A DNA stretch of 64,000 nucleotides, taken from assembly GCF_013402815.2 (NCBI RefSeq), contig NZ_CP058601.1, positions 682,001 to 746,000 on the forward strand, written 5' to 3'. A program made the position numbers and the translations under genes. Shown here piece by piece: positions 10,474 to 18,879 of this stretch; the stretch's first letter is position 1, and each line of letters opens with the position of its first letter. The DNA is from Natrinema halophilum. GTDB taxonomy: Archaea > Halobacteriota > Halobacteria > Halobacteriales > Natrialbaceae. The notes below the pieces were generated by a model that saw only the letters and a list, made by a program, of their open reading frames with translations, did no database searches and was not told the DNA's origin.

Positions 10474-12045
10474 GTGAGCGGTACCGAAGATAATTCGGCC
10501 GGCGACGGACCAACCGAGCAGTTCACACAGCCGGATCGTGAGAGCGAGTCTCGAGTCGAGTTCTACGGCGGTCGCGGGGTAAGCGCGTTCCCGATCGCGT
10601 TCTTCATCGTCTGGGCGATCGTCCAGACCGCTCTCTGGCGGATCGGGGATACGGGCGGACTCATCGTTGGAATACTGATCGGGCTCATCCTCGGCATGTT
10701 CTTCGTCCGGGGAAACTGGCAGACCTACGCCAACACCATCTTCGAAGGGATGACGCAGCCGGTCGCCGTGACAGCGATCGTGGCATGGATCTGGGCCGGG
10801 ATGTTCGCCCAGTTGCTACAGGACGGTGGTTTCGTCGGCGGCCTCGTCTGGCTAGCCGATACCGGGGGCGTCGGTGCGGCGCTGTTTCCGGCGATCACGT
10901 TCGTTCTCGCCGCCATCTTCACGACAGGAATCGGCACCGGATATGGTGCGACCGTCGCCTTCGTCGGACTGTTCTTCCCGGCCGGCGTGGTCCTCGGAGC
11001 GAATCCAGTATTGCTGTTCGGGGCGATTCTCTCCGGAGCGATCTTCGGCGACAATCTCGCACCCGTCAGCGACACGACGATTGTCAGCGCTGTCACTCAA
11101 GACGCCGACATCGGCGGCGTCGTGGCCTCGCGGTTCAAGTACGTCATTATTGCCGCAACCATCGCCTTCCTCGGCTACGTCGCTGTTGGCCAGGGGATGA
11201 GCGGACTCGAGGTCAGTGCCGAAGCCCAGGAAATATTTCTCTCGGGAAGCGAAGCGATCGGCCTCGTTCACGTCATTTCGATGCTCGCCGTGATCGGTGC
11301 GGCGGTCGCCGGGCGCCACATTGTCGAGGCGATTTCGTGGGGAATCGTACTCGCCGTCTTCTTCAACCTCGTTTTCGGCCTCGCGAGTATCGGTGACATC
11401 GTCATGTTCAACGCGCCGCCGGACGCACCGTTGGCCGAACCGCTCGCCGAACTGCCGTTTCTGACGGTCGTCCAGGACCCCGACGCGGTCGGCGTCACGG
11501 GAAGCCTGATGAGCGGCGTGTCGGGCTTTCTCGAACTGTCGATTCTCGTCTTGCTGATCATCGGAGCGGCTCAGATCATGATCCGTGGCGGCGCGTTCGA
11601 GGCGCTGCTCGATTGGTCCATCGAGAACCTCGCGACGAGCGTCCGCAACGCCGAATTGACGATGGTCGGCACGGCAGCGCTGATCAACGCGATCATCACG
11701 ATCAACACCGCCGCCGAGGTTGCGATCGGACCCTACATCTCGAAGATCGGCGAGCGATTCAATCTCAATGGCTATCGCCGAGCGAACATTCTGGACGGAC
11801 AGACCGCCGCGTTGGGTTACATCTTCCCGTGGTCTGGCGGCGTACTCGCCGGCTACAGCGCGATGCAGGAACTCCCCGGCGAGTACGGTTGGTTCGACCA
11901 GTCGATGGTCGTCACGCCGATCGATGTCGTCCCGTTCGTCTTTCAGGGGTGGCTCCTCGTGGCCGTCTTCGTCGTCGCCGCACTGACCGGCTTCGGTCGC
12001 GAGTACGTAATCGACAGAGAGAGCGAGGAGGTAGCCCGCGTATGA
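10474..12045 (+). CDS. NhaC-type Na+/H+ antiporter family membrane protein
   Basis: 523 aa with 11-13 hydrophobic segments between residues about 35 and 515. NhaC-family signatures include TTGIGTGYGATVAFVGLFFP and GAILSGAIFGDNLAPVSDTT (residues 150-205), followed by the symmetric C-terminal half INAIITINTAAEVAIGPYIS. The start is GTG at 10474; an ATG at 10460 reads into a stop after five codons. NhaC members usually exchange Na+ for H+, sometimes malate or lactate; which ion moves here cannot be told. Its stop overlaps the next start (ATGA, 12042-12045), so it is co-translated with the TRAM-domain protein. Confidence 0.87.
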   Translation: MSGTEDNSAGDGPTEQFTQPDRESESRVEFYGGRGVSAFPIAFFIVWAIVQTALWRIGDTGGLIVGILIGLILGMFFVRGNWQTYANTIFEGMTQPVAVTAIVAWIWAGMFAQLLQDGGFVGGLVWLADTGGVGAALFPAITFVLAAIFTTGIGTGYGATVAFVGLFFPAGVVLGANPVLLFGAILSGAIFGDNLAPVSDTTIVSAVTQDADIGGVVASRFKYVIIAATIAFLGYVAVGQGMSGLEVSAEAQEIFLSGSEAIGLVHVISMLAVIGAAVAGRHIVEAISWGIVLAVFFNLVFGLASIGDIVMFNAPPDAPLAEPLAELPFLTVVQDPDAVGVTGSLMSGVSGFLELSILVLLIIGAAQIMIRGGAFEALLDWSIENLATSVRNAELTMVGTAALINAIITINTAAEVAIGPYISKIGERFNLNGYRRANILDGQTAALGYIFPWSGGVLAGYSAMQELPGEYGWFDQSMVVTPIDVVPFVFQGWLLVAVFVVAALTGFGREYVIDRESEEVARV

Positions 12046-12314
12046 ATTTCCTGCAGAAGTATCTCACTGGCTGGCGGTTCCGAGCGAACCGGCCGACTCT
12101 CGAGGAAGGGACCGAACTCGAGGTTTTCGTCGCGGAGACCAACGGGACCTCTGGTCGGGCGTTCATTGGTGATACGGAACTGATCATTGACGGTGCTGGA
12201 CCGGAAACCGTCGAGAAACAGGTTCGTGTTCGCGTGACCAAGTTCGACGAGGCAAGTGCCACCGGACACGGCGATCTCCTCGATGTCGTCGGTCAGAGTT
12301 CGTTTACAGGTTAG
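12042..12314 (+). CDS. Small TRAM-domain-like protein
   Basis: 90 aa, MNFLQKYLTGWRFRANRPTL at the start, followed by EEGTELEVFVAETNGTSGRA and VRVRVTKFDEASATGHGDLLDVV. The pattern of short beta strands with G-x-x-D/G-turns (residues 20-85) resembles a TRAM/OB-type RNA-binding fold. Such small TRAM proteins are frequent in haloarchaea and are proposed to be RNA chaperones. It overlaps the antiporter gene by ATGA, and its stop overlaps the convergent NYN gene's stop by three bases (12312-12314 against 12311-12313). The link with the antiporter could be regulatory or accidental. Confidence 0.75.
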   Translation: MNFLQKYLTGWRFRANRPTLEEGTELEVFVAETNGTSGRAFIGDTELIIDGAGPETVEKQVRVRVTKFDEASATGHGDLLDVVGQSSFTG

Positions 12315-12796
12315 GTTTTGCTCGCGTGCTGATCGTCCGCCGTCTCGAGCGTGACGGCCTCGTCGGCCGCGTTTCGCAACGCATCCGAGCGACCGTACGT
12401 TCCAGGAGCGATCGCGATCGTTGCGACGCCGACGGTCCCGGCGTACTCGATGACGGGTTTGAAATCCGTATCTCGCGAGGCTATCGCGAGCCGGTCGATG
12501 GTCCCGTTTGCGGCGAGCGCGGTCGCATCGACGGCGAGTTTAACGTCCACGTCGCCGCTGGTGACGATCACCTCGAAACCATGGGCCTCAGCGGCCTGGA
12601 TAAGACCTGGTGTAGCGTGCTCGTCGAGATACAGACGGATCACCCCGACCCGACCGAAGTCGCTCGCAGCGTCTCGAAGATCGTCGAGGTCGACGTCGAA
12701 TTCTTCGCGGAAGACGTTCGGCCCGTCGACGAACAGCCCTACTACCGGCTCTGTCGCCGTGTCGGGAGCGAGACGAGCGCGAAGGCTATCGAACAT
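12311..12796 (-). CDS. NYN-domain (PIN-like nuclease fold) protein
   Basis: 161 aa if started at 12796, MFDSLRARLAPDTATEPVVG. Conserved acidic residues of the NYN/PIN fold are seen in LFVDGPNVFREE (Asp at about residue 24), SGDVDVKLAVD (about residue 83) and ASRDTDFKPVIEYA (about residue 107). Proteins of this family (LabA/DUF88-like) are predicted metal-dependent RNases, but the haloarchaeal members are uncharacterised. The frame is open further upstream, but that portion is not family sequence. A 28-bp duplication covers the start codon (see 12791-12846) and creates a second, out-of-frame ATG. Confidence 0.85.
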   Translation of the reverse strand: MFDSLRARLAPDTATEPVVGLFVDGPNVFREEFDVDLDDLRDAASDFGRVGVIRLYLDEHATPGLIQAAEAHGFEVIVTSGDVDVKLAVDATALAANGTIDRLAIASRDTDFKPVIEYAGTVGVATIAIAPGTYGRSDALRNAADEAVTLETADDQHASKT

Positions 12797-12846
12797 TGGC
12801 AGTCGTCCGTCCTTTCTCGAACATTGGCAGTCGTCCGTCCTTTCCC
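12791..12846. repeat. 28-bp tandem duplication over the NYN start codon
   Basis: Two direct copies (12791-12818 and 12819-12846) differ at one base, C/T near the right end. On the minus strand each copy carries a complete ATG with identical flanks. Because 28 is not a multiple of three, the upstream ATG (12822-12824) is out of frame and opens a 12-codon ORF (MFEKGRTTANVR) that ends at 12786, inside the NYN gene. Confidence 0.95.
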
Positions 12847-13103
12847 GTGCCCAAGAATAGATGTAACGAAAACCCGGTGTCCGCGTGGTTTCGACGACTG
12901 GATCTCTATTCGACGGATTGATCGACGACTGTGACTTCCGTTTCGGCTGATCGAGTCCGAAATGCAACGCACCCCCTGGATCGGCTAATATCCTGTGCGT
13001 GCGTCGGTACACAGATCCATTTTCCCTTCAGTAGCGTGGCCCGACGTTCGCGGATGTATATTATAACCTTCCCAGTCATCTGAGCCAAATTAAATTCTGA
13101 AAA

Positions 13104-13120
13104 ATATAGTAAGTTATTAA
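13104..13120 (+). promoter_or_regulatory. TATA-like element of protease gene 1
   Basis: AT-rich block containing TATAG and TTATTAA, whose last block begins 35 bases before the ATG at 13149. That is the place occupied by the conserved TTACTAATTTCA element before protease genes 2 and 3. Transcription would start at or just before the ATG. Confidence 0.5.
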
Positions 13121-13148
13121 TGCCGCCACACTGCCTTTCTTTCTGGAA

Positions 13149-14855
13149 ATGGCCAATAGTAATAACCGCAATGTCGGCCGTCGCTCCGTCCTCGAATCAC
13201 TCGGCACGCTCGGCGCACTGGCCGGGTTCGCTGGCGTTACGGCCGCGACGCCGGGTCGCGAACCGGGACCGAAGGAATCGGAACTGATCGTCGGGGTCGA
13301 TTCGACTGACGGAACCGTCGAGGAGACGATTTCACCGCGGCTTCCGAGCAACGCAGAAATTGTCCATACGAACGAGACGTTGGGCTACGCCGCAGTTATC
13401 GTTCCCGACGACGGCGGACAGAAAAGAGAAACCATCAAACATGACCTCCGCACCGTAGATTGGGTCCGGTATACGGAGGACAACGCGACCTATCGGGCTC
13501 TCGATGCGGGTTCCGCTGGCTCAGAGAGCGATGCCACGGCCCAAGATCCCCTTTATCGGCCGAACGATCCCAGTTATGCTAACCAGTACGCACCGCAACA
13601 GGTCAATTGCGAAGAGGCCTGGGAGACGACCCTCGGCGACCCAAACGTGACGATATCTATCGTCGACCAGGGCATTCAGTACGATCACCCTGATCTTACG
13701 GAGACCGTATCCGACAGCGTCTCGAACGGCGGGTACGATTTCGTGGATAACGACGGTGATCCATATCCGGCGAGTGCAAGCGAGAGTCACGGAACGCACG
13801 TGGGGGGGATCGCCGCCGGCGGCACAGACAACGGGACGGGTCACGCCGGTATCTCGAACTGTACGCTGCTGTCAGCACGAGTGCTAAGCGACACTGGCGG
13901 CGGTTCGCTTTCAGATATCGCAGACGCCATCCAGTGGTCGACCGACCAGGGTGCCGACATCATCAACCTGTCTCTCGGCGGTGGTAACCCCACCGAACTC
14001 ATGGCCGAGGCCTGCCAGTATGCGTACTCGAATGGCTCCTTGCTCGTGGCGGCTGCTGGCAACGACTATGGTGCTCCCGTCGCGTATCCAGCCGCATATG
14101 ATAGTGTCGTTGCCGTCTCCGCGCTCAACGAGCGCGAAACGCTGTCGGATTTCTCCAACGTCGGCCCGGAGATAGAACTGGCTGCACCCGGGAGCAACGT
14201 CCTCTCGAGTATCCCCTGGGACGATTACGATTCTTACTCCGGAACGTCGATGGCGTCGCCGGTTGTCGCCGGCGTGGCCGGGCTCACGTTATCCGCGTGG
14301 CCGTCCCTTTCTAACGACGAATTGCGAGACCATCTCACACAGACCGCCGTCGACGTCGGTCTGGCGGAAACCGAGCAAGGAAGCGGCCGCGTCGACGCCG
14401 GCAATGCCGTCACCACTGAACCCGGTAGCTCTCCAGATCCAGATCCAGATCCCGATCCTGACCCTGACCCTGATCCTGACCCTGACCCTGATCCTGACCC
14501 TGACCCCGATCCCGGTACCTGTGGCGACGAGGTCAATACGACGACTGCCGATGGCGAATTCAGTGGGGGGTGGTGGGGCGATTCGAGCGATACCTACGTA
14601 TACCAACTAAAGACCGAGATGCCCTGTCACGCGACTGTGTCCATCGATGGACCGTCGAGCGCCGACTTCGACCTCTACTTGACCCTCGATGGGCGAACCC
14701 CGACGACGTTAGACTACGACGAACGGTCGGTAAGCCAAAACGCCAGCGAAGAGATTCCGATCAAACTCTCCGGCAAGGAAACGCTCGGTATCCTCGTCAG
14801 ACGGTATCGAGGGAGTGGCTCCTACACCCTGTCCGTCGAAGAACAGGGCCGATAG
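13149..14855 (+). CDS. Tat-exported subtilisin-like (S8) protease 1, halolysin-type
   Basis: 568 aa. Order: Tat signal ([10 protein letters not shown], residues 10-19, cleavage after about residue 33); inhibitor-I9-like propeptide (about 45-115); S8 catalytic domain with Asp173 (VDQGIQYDH), His214 (SHGTHVGG), oxyanion Asn305 (AAAGNDYG) and Ser367 (SGTSMASP); a linker of 14 Pro-Asp pairs (429-456); C-terminal PPC-like beta domain (about 465-568) containing [15 protein letters not shown] and [12 protein letters not shown]. The family folds before Tat export and matures by propeptide removal outside the cell. It is the first of three tandem paralogues and the only one with the Pro-Asp linker. 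The substrate is probably general extracellular protein. Confidence 0.95.
   Translation: MANSNNRNVGRRSVLESLGTLGALAGFAGVTAATPGREPGPKESELIVGVDSTDGTVEETISPRLPSNAEIVHTNETLGYAAVIVPDDGGQKRETIKHDLRTVDWVRYTEDNATYRALDAGSAGSESDATAQDPLYRPNDPSYANQYAPQQVNCEEAWETTLGDPNVTISIVDQGIQYDHPDLTETVSDSVSNGGYDFVDNDGDPYPASASESHGTHVGGIAAGGTDNGTGHAGISNCTLLSARVLSDTGGGSLSDIADAIQWSTDQGADIINLSLGGGNPTELMAEACQYAYSNGSLLVAAAGNDYGAPVAYPAAYDSVVAVSALNERETLSDFSNVGPEIELAAPGSNVLSSIPWDDYDSYSGTSMASPVVAGVAGLTLSAWPSLSNDELRDHLTQTAVDVGLAETEQGSGRVDAGNAVTTEPGSSPDPDPDPDPDPDPDPDPDPDPDPDPDPGTCGDEVNTTTADGEFSGGWWGDSSDTYVYQLKTEMPCHATVSIDGPSSADFDLYLTLDGRTPTTLDYDERSVSQNASEEIPIKLSGKETLGILVRRYRGSGSYTLSVEEQGR
14433..14516 (+). repeat. Pro-Asp coding microsatellite
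   Basis: Fourteen hexanucleotide units of the type CCNGAY encode a (PD)14 linker in protease 1. Third positions vary (CCA/CCC/CCT, GAT/GAC), indicating age or repair. Such repeats can gain or lose units by slippage without frameshift. The paralogues at 15117 and 17203 lack it and instead have unrelated acidic linkers. Confidence 0.95.
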
Positions 14856-15083
14856 AACCGCTCCTTCGAACCACCGGTGTGGTATTTTCACCCTAGTTCC
14901 AGACCCAGAATCGCGTAGCGAACTCGGCTCGACGCGCGGAAACTCGAACCCAGTTTTTCGAGATGTACTACCCCCGTAATCGATCGCCTTCGTATATTCA
15001 CTCACTATTTTTAAGGATGTAACGTGCCCTATATATTCGTCCATCTAGCATCCAAAATAAACTATCGTTGGTTTAGAAAGTTT

Positions 15084-15095
15084 TTACTAATTTCA
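15084..15095 (+). promoter_or_regulatory. Conserved TTACTAATTTCA promoter element, protease 2
   Basis: The 12-base block begins 33 bases before the ATG at 15117, exactly as in protease 3. TTTACTAA is in TATA-box position for a transcript starting near the ATG. The surrounding sequence differs more than this block, suggesting selection on the promoter. Confidence 0.6.
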
Positions 15096-15116
15096 AACCT
15101 TGATGAATGTCATCTA

Positions 15117-16799
15117 ATGACACAAAAAGATCCCCCCGACCGAGACGGGAACGATCGCACCTACGACCGTCGGTCGATCCTCTCTGGGGCCGGGTCGATC
15201 GCCATTGGTGGGCTGCTCGGATTGAGCGATGTTACGACTGCAACACCTGGCCGTGAACCGGGTCCGAAGTCCGACGAGATCATCGTCGGTCTTTCGCCGT
15301 CAGTTTCGAACGTCGCCCACGAGGCACACGTCTGCACTCCTGAAGAATGCGAGGTCGCCCATGCAAACGAGGCGATTCGGTACGCAACCGTCTCCGTTCC
15401 CTCGGATGGGTCTGATCGTAATCGCGAGCAACTTATCGAATCCATCAGGCAATCGCCCGCCGTCAAGTACGCGGAATCGAACGCCACAGTCCAGTCGCTC
15501 CTCGAGCCGAACGATCCCCAGTATGGTTCCCAACACGCACCCCAGCAGGTCAACTGTGAGCAAGCCTGGGAAACGACCCGCGGGAGCCAGGACGTGGTCA
15601 TCTCCGTCGTCGACCAGGGGGTCCAATATGACCATCCCGCCCTCGAGGGGGTCGTCGACGACCGCATCGGCGAAGATTTCGTGGACAACGACGGTGATCC
15701 GTACCCGGGTCGAGACGAATTCCATGGAACGCACGTCGCCGGTATCGCGACCGGCGGAACGGACGACGGAACCGGCCACGCAGGTATCAGCGACTGCTCG
15801 ATGCTCTCCGTACGTGCGCTCGATCAGACCGGTCAGGGGGCGATCACGGACGTCGCCGATGCGATTCAGTGGTCCGCCGATGCCGACGCGGACATTATCA
15901 ACCTCTCGCTGGGTGTCCAGGGTTCTTTCCAAACGCTCAGATCGGCCTGTCAGTACGCCGCCGATCGCGGCGTCTTGCTCGTCGGCGCAGCGGGCAACCA
16001 GGGTGTCAACCGCGTTTTTTCGCCTGCCTCCGAAGAAACCGTCCTCGCAGTCTCGGCACTGAATTCTGACGACTCACTCGCTTCGTTTTCCAACACGGGA
16101 CCGGAGATTGACCTCGCCGCACCGGGTAATCAGATCGTCTCGAGCGTCACCGGCGGCGACTACGCACGGTTGTCGGGAACGTCGATGGCGGCGCCGGTGG
16201 TCTCTGGTGTCGCCGGACTCGCACTCTCGGCACACTCCGGTTTGTCACGGTCCGAACTCCGGCAACACCTTTTAGAAACCGCAGCCGATGTCGGCCTTTC
16301 CGACGCACAACAGGGAGCCGGCCGAGTCGATGCCGCCGCAGCAGTCCAAACGGACCCGTCCGGGGACGGGGACCCGGGTGATGGGACGAACCCGGATGAG
16401 GATACAAACCAGGAAGACGGTGGCCCAGACGAAAACGAAAACGGAGAGAATCCGTCCGGTCAATGCGGGAACGAGATTCTCACAGCACGCACGGGCGGAA
16501 CGCTCGACGGCCGCAGTTGGTGGGGCGAGAGCCACCGATACGGCTACTCGCTACGCACAGCCGACCCCTGTTCGGCCACGATTACTCTCGAGGGACCGGC
16601 CGACGGCGATTTCGAACTCTATGTGACCACCGATGGTCGTTCCCCTAGCAGGTGGGACCACGACGAGTCCGCGACCAATTCGGGGTCGAGCGGGTCGGTC
16701 GATCTCTCACTCGACGGCGTCGACATCCTCGGCCTACAGATTCACGCAGAACGGGGAGCCGGACAGTACACGCTGCAACTCGAGGAACGCGGCCGATAA
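15117..16799 (+). CDS. Tat-exported subtilisin-like (S8) protease 2, halolysin-type
   Basis: 560 aa, started at ATG 15117 (MTQKDPPDRDGNDRTYDRRS). The open frame extends upstream but without a signal peptide. Tat signal DRRSILSGAG (18-27), propeptide (about 50-130), S8 domain with Asp166 (VDQGVQYDH), His203 (FHGTHVAG), Asn294 (AAGNQG) and Ser356 (SGTSMAAP). An acidic Gly/Asp/Asn-rich linker (about 415-460) precedes a PPC-like C-terminal domain (GRSWWGESHRYGYSL, FELYVTTDGRSP). It shares with paralogues 1 and 3 the post-signal motif [10 protein letters not shown]. Numbering of the catalytic residues is identical to paralogue 3, so these two are the closest pair. Confidence 0.95.
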   Translation: MTQKDPPDRDGNDRTYDRRSILSGAGSIAIGGLLGLSDVTTATPGREPGPKSDEIIVGLSPSVSNVAHEAHVCTPEECEVAHANEAIRYATVSVPSDGSDRNREQLIESIRQSPAVKYAESNATVQSLLEPNDPQYGSQHAPQQVNCEQAWETTRGSQDVVISVVDQGVQYDHPALEGVVDDRIGEDFVDNDGDPYPGRDEFHGTHVAGIATGGTDDGTGHAGISDCSMLSVRALDQTGQGAITDVADAIQWSADADADIINLSLGVQGSFQTLRSACQYAADRGVLLVGAAGNQGVNRVFSPASEETVLAVSALNSDDSLASFSNTGPEIDLAAPGNQIVSSVTGGDYARLSGTSMAAPVVSGVAGLALSAHSGLSRSELRQHLLETAADVGLSDAQQGAGRVDAAAAVQTDPSGDGDPGDGTNPDEDTNQEDGGPDENENGENPSGQCGNEILTARTGGTLDGRSWWGESHRYGYSLRTADPCSATITLEGPADGDFELYVTTDGRSPSRWDHDESATNSGSSGSVDLSLDGVDILGLQIHAERGAGQYTLQLEERGR

Positions 16800-17168
16800 T
16801 CGAGGCAGGCGCGAATCCCGAAACCGGAACCGGCCCCCGCCTGACTCGAATGTGGCGTTTACGCGCCGAGTTGACGCACGCGGAATGCTCGACGGTAGCA
16901 TCGACTCGCCAGCGCTCTCACGCCGACTGTAGTCAGTGCGGGCTGTGACTTCGGAGCCATTCGGGAGAGCAAAGTGCCGATCGCACGGGCCCGATGGACG
17001 CTCGAACGCGGCGTCGTTCGCCGAAAACGTAGTCGCCGTTTTTTCCGCCGAATTCCGCCCCTTCACTGCCCAACTGAACATATTGTCAACTTAAGTCGTA
17101 AAGGCATTTCGTTCGGAACACTATTGATCGGAATATTTTGGAATAAACGAAGTTCAGTTCGATAAGAG
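16800..17168. other. Intergenic region between proteases 2 and 3
   Basis: About 370 bases with no credible gene. The first half is GC-rich and the second half AT-rich, ending in the promoter element at 17170. Confidence 0.6.
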
Positions 17169-17169
17169 T

Positions 17170-17181
17170 TTACTAATTTCA
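17170..17181 (+). promoter_or_regulatory. Conserved TTACTAATTTCA promoter element, protease 3
   Basis: Identical 12-base block at the identical distance (33 bases) from the start codon as in protease 2. It is probably the TATA/BRE region of a leaderless or nearly leaderless transcript. Confidence 0.6.
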
Positions 17182-17202
17182 GGATAGTATGACTATAGTC
17201 TC

Positions 17203-18834
17203 ATGACACAGAACGGTCCCCCCGACCGGACCGCCTTCGACCGAACGTACGACCGTAGAACGATCCTGACTGGTGCCGGCTCGATCACCCTCGGCGGGCT
17301 GATCGGCTCGAGCGGCGTCGCACGTGCGACGCCCGGTCGCGAGCCTGGCCCGAAGAAAGAGGAGATCATCGTCGGCATCGAATCGGACGCCGCCGACGTG
17401 GCCAGCGAAGCGCGCGCCGCCGTCCCCGGCGACGCCGAAGTCGTCCACACCAACGAGACGATCCGCTACGCCGTCGTCTCCTTCCCTTCGGAGGCTCCCG
17501 CTCACGCACGCAAGCAGTTCATCGAGGCGATCACCCGTTCGCCCGCAGTCGAGTACGCGGAACCGAACGTCACCGTGCAGTCGGTGCTCGAACCCGACGA
17601 CCCCTACTACGACTACCAGCACGCGCCACAGCAGATCGGCTGCGAGCGTGCCTGGGAGACCACACGCGGGAGCGAAGACGTCATCATCTCCGTCGTCGAC
17701 CAGGGGGTCCAGTACGACCACCCCGCCCTCGAGTCGGTTATCGACGACCGAGTCGGCGAGGATTTCACCGACGATGACGGTGATCCGTACCCCGCGGGCG
17801 ACGAGGACCACGGCACCCATGTCGGCGGTATCGCTGCGGGTGGGACCGACGACGGGACCGGTCACGCGGGGATCAGCGACTGCTCGCTGCTCTCAGCCCG
17901 CGCCTTAGACGAGACCGGGCGAGGATCACTGTCGGACGTCGTCGACGCGATCCAGTGGTCTGCCGACGCCGGCGCGGATATCGTCAACCTCTCACTGGGT
18001 GTCGACGGCTCCTACGAGAGCATGCGATCGGCTTGCCAGTACGCGGCCGACCGTGGCGTCCTCCTCGTCGCTGCGGCCGGGAATGCGGGGACAGACCGGG
18101 TCTTCTCACCCGCCTCTGAGGATACCGTCGTCGCCGTCTCGGCGCTCGAATCCGACGATTCGATCGCCTCCTTCTCGAACACCGGTCCAGAGGTCGAACT
18201 CGCCGCGCCGGGCAGCCGCCTCGTTTCGTGCGTCACCGGCGACGGCTACGCGCGGATGTCGGGGACGTCGATGGCGTCGCCGGTGGTGGCCGGCGTCGCC
18301 GGTCTCGCGCTCTCGGCACATCCCGACCTGGCGCGATCGGACCTCCGTCAGCACCTCCGCGAAACCGCCGTCGATGTCGGCCTCGGCGAGACCGAACAGG
18401 GGTACGGACGCGTGGATGCGGCTGCGGCCGTCGAAACAGATCCGTACGGCGACGGCGGGACTGACAGTGAAGAGTCCGAGGAGGATGCCACGAACCAGTG
18501 TGGTGACGAGACCACCACCGCGAGCACCGGCGGCACACTCGACGGTAGCGGCTGGTGGGGCGAGAGCGATCGGTACGGCTACGCGCTGCAGACGACCGAG
18601 CCCTGTTCGATTACGATATCGCTCGAGGGTCCCTCGGCCGGCGACTTCGACCTCTACGTGACCACCGACGGTCGCTCGCCCACCCGATGGGACCACGACG
18701 AATCGTCGACGGAATCCGGGACAACCGAGTCGGTTACGTTCTCGCTCGAGGGCGACGAAGACCTCGGGCTACAGGTGCACGCGAAAAGCGGGCGTGGTGA
18801 GTACGCGCTTCGGCTCGAGGAACGCGGGCGGTAG
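17203..18834 (+). CDS. Tat-exported subtilisin-like (S8) protease 3, halolysin-type
   Basis: 543 aa. Tat signal DRRTILTGAG (18-27), propeptide containing AVVSFPSEAPAHARKQFIEA, S8 domain with Asp166, His203 (DHGTHVGG), Asn294 (AAGNAG) and Ser356 (SGTSMASP). A short acidic linker (DSEESEEDATNQ, about 425-440) leads into a PPC-like domain (GSGWWGESDRYGYALQ, FDLYVTTDGRSP). All catalytic residues are intact. It is more GC-rich at third positions than copies 1 and 2 by inspection. Duplication followed by divergence, chiefly in the linker, is the simplest history for the array. Confidence 0.95.
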   Translation: MTQNGPPDRTAFDRTYDRRTILTGAGSITLGGLIGSSGVARATPGREPGPKKEEIIVGIESDAADVASEARAAVPGDAEVVHTNETIRYAVVSFPSEAPAHARKQFIEAITRSPAVEYAEPNVTVQSVLEPDDPYYDYQHAPQQIGCERAWETTRGSEDVIISVVDQGVQYDHPALESVIDDRVGEDFTDDDGDPYPAGDEDHGTHVGGIAAGGTDDGTGHAGISDCSLLSARALDETGRGSLSDVVDAIQWSADAGADIVNLSLGVDGSYESMRSACQYAADRGVLLVAAAGNAGTDRVFSPASEDTVVAVSALESDDSIASFSNTGPEVELAAPGSRLVSCVTGDGYARMSGTSMASPVVAGVAGLALSAHPDLARSDLRQHLRETAVDVGLGETEQGYGRVDAAAAVETDPYGDGGTDSEESEEDATNQCGDETTTASTGGTLDGSGWWGESDRYGYALQTTEPCSITISLEGPSAGDFDLYVTTDGRSPTRWDHDESSTESGTTESVTFSLEGDEDLGLQVHAKSGRGEYALRLEERGR

Positions 18835-18879
18835 TCAGTGCAGGCCGGAATCGGGCCGCGACTGGGCTGACCTCGTCTG

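Noticed and set aside
12797-13012. 72-residue N-terminal extension of the NYN protein
   Set aside because: The sequence is Arg/Ser-rich with no family similarity, and it includes the translated 28-bp duplication.
15024-15116. N-terminal extension of protease 2
   Set aside because: The added residues are Phe/Tyr/Ile-rich and precede the promoter element. The start at 15117 gives a proper Tat signal.
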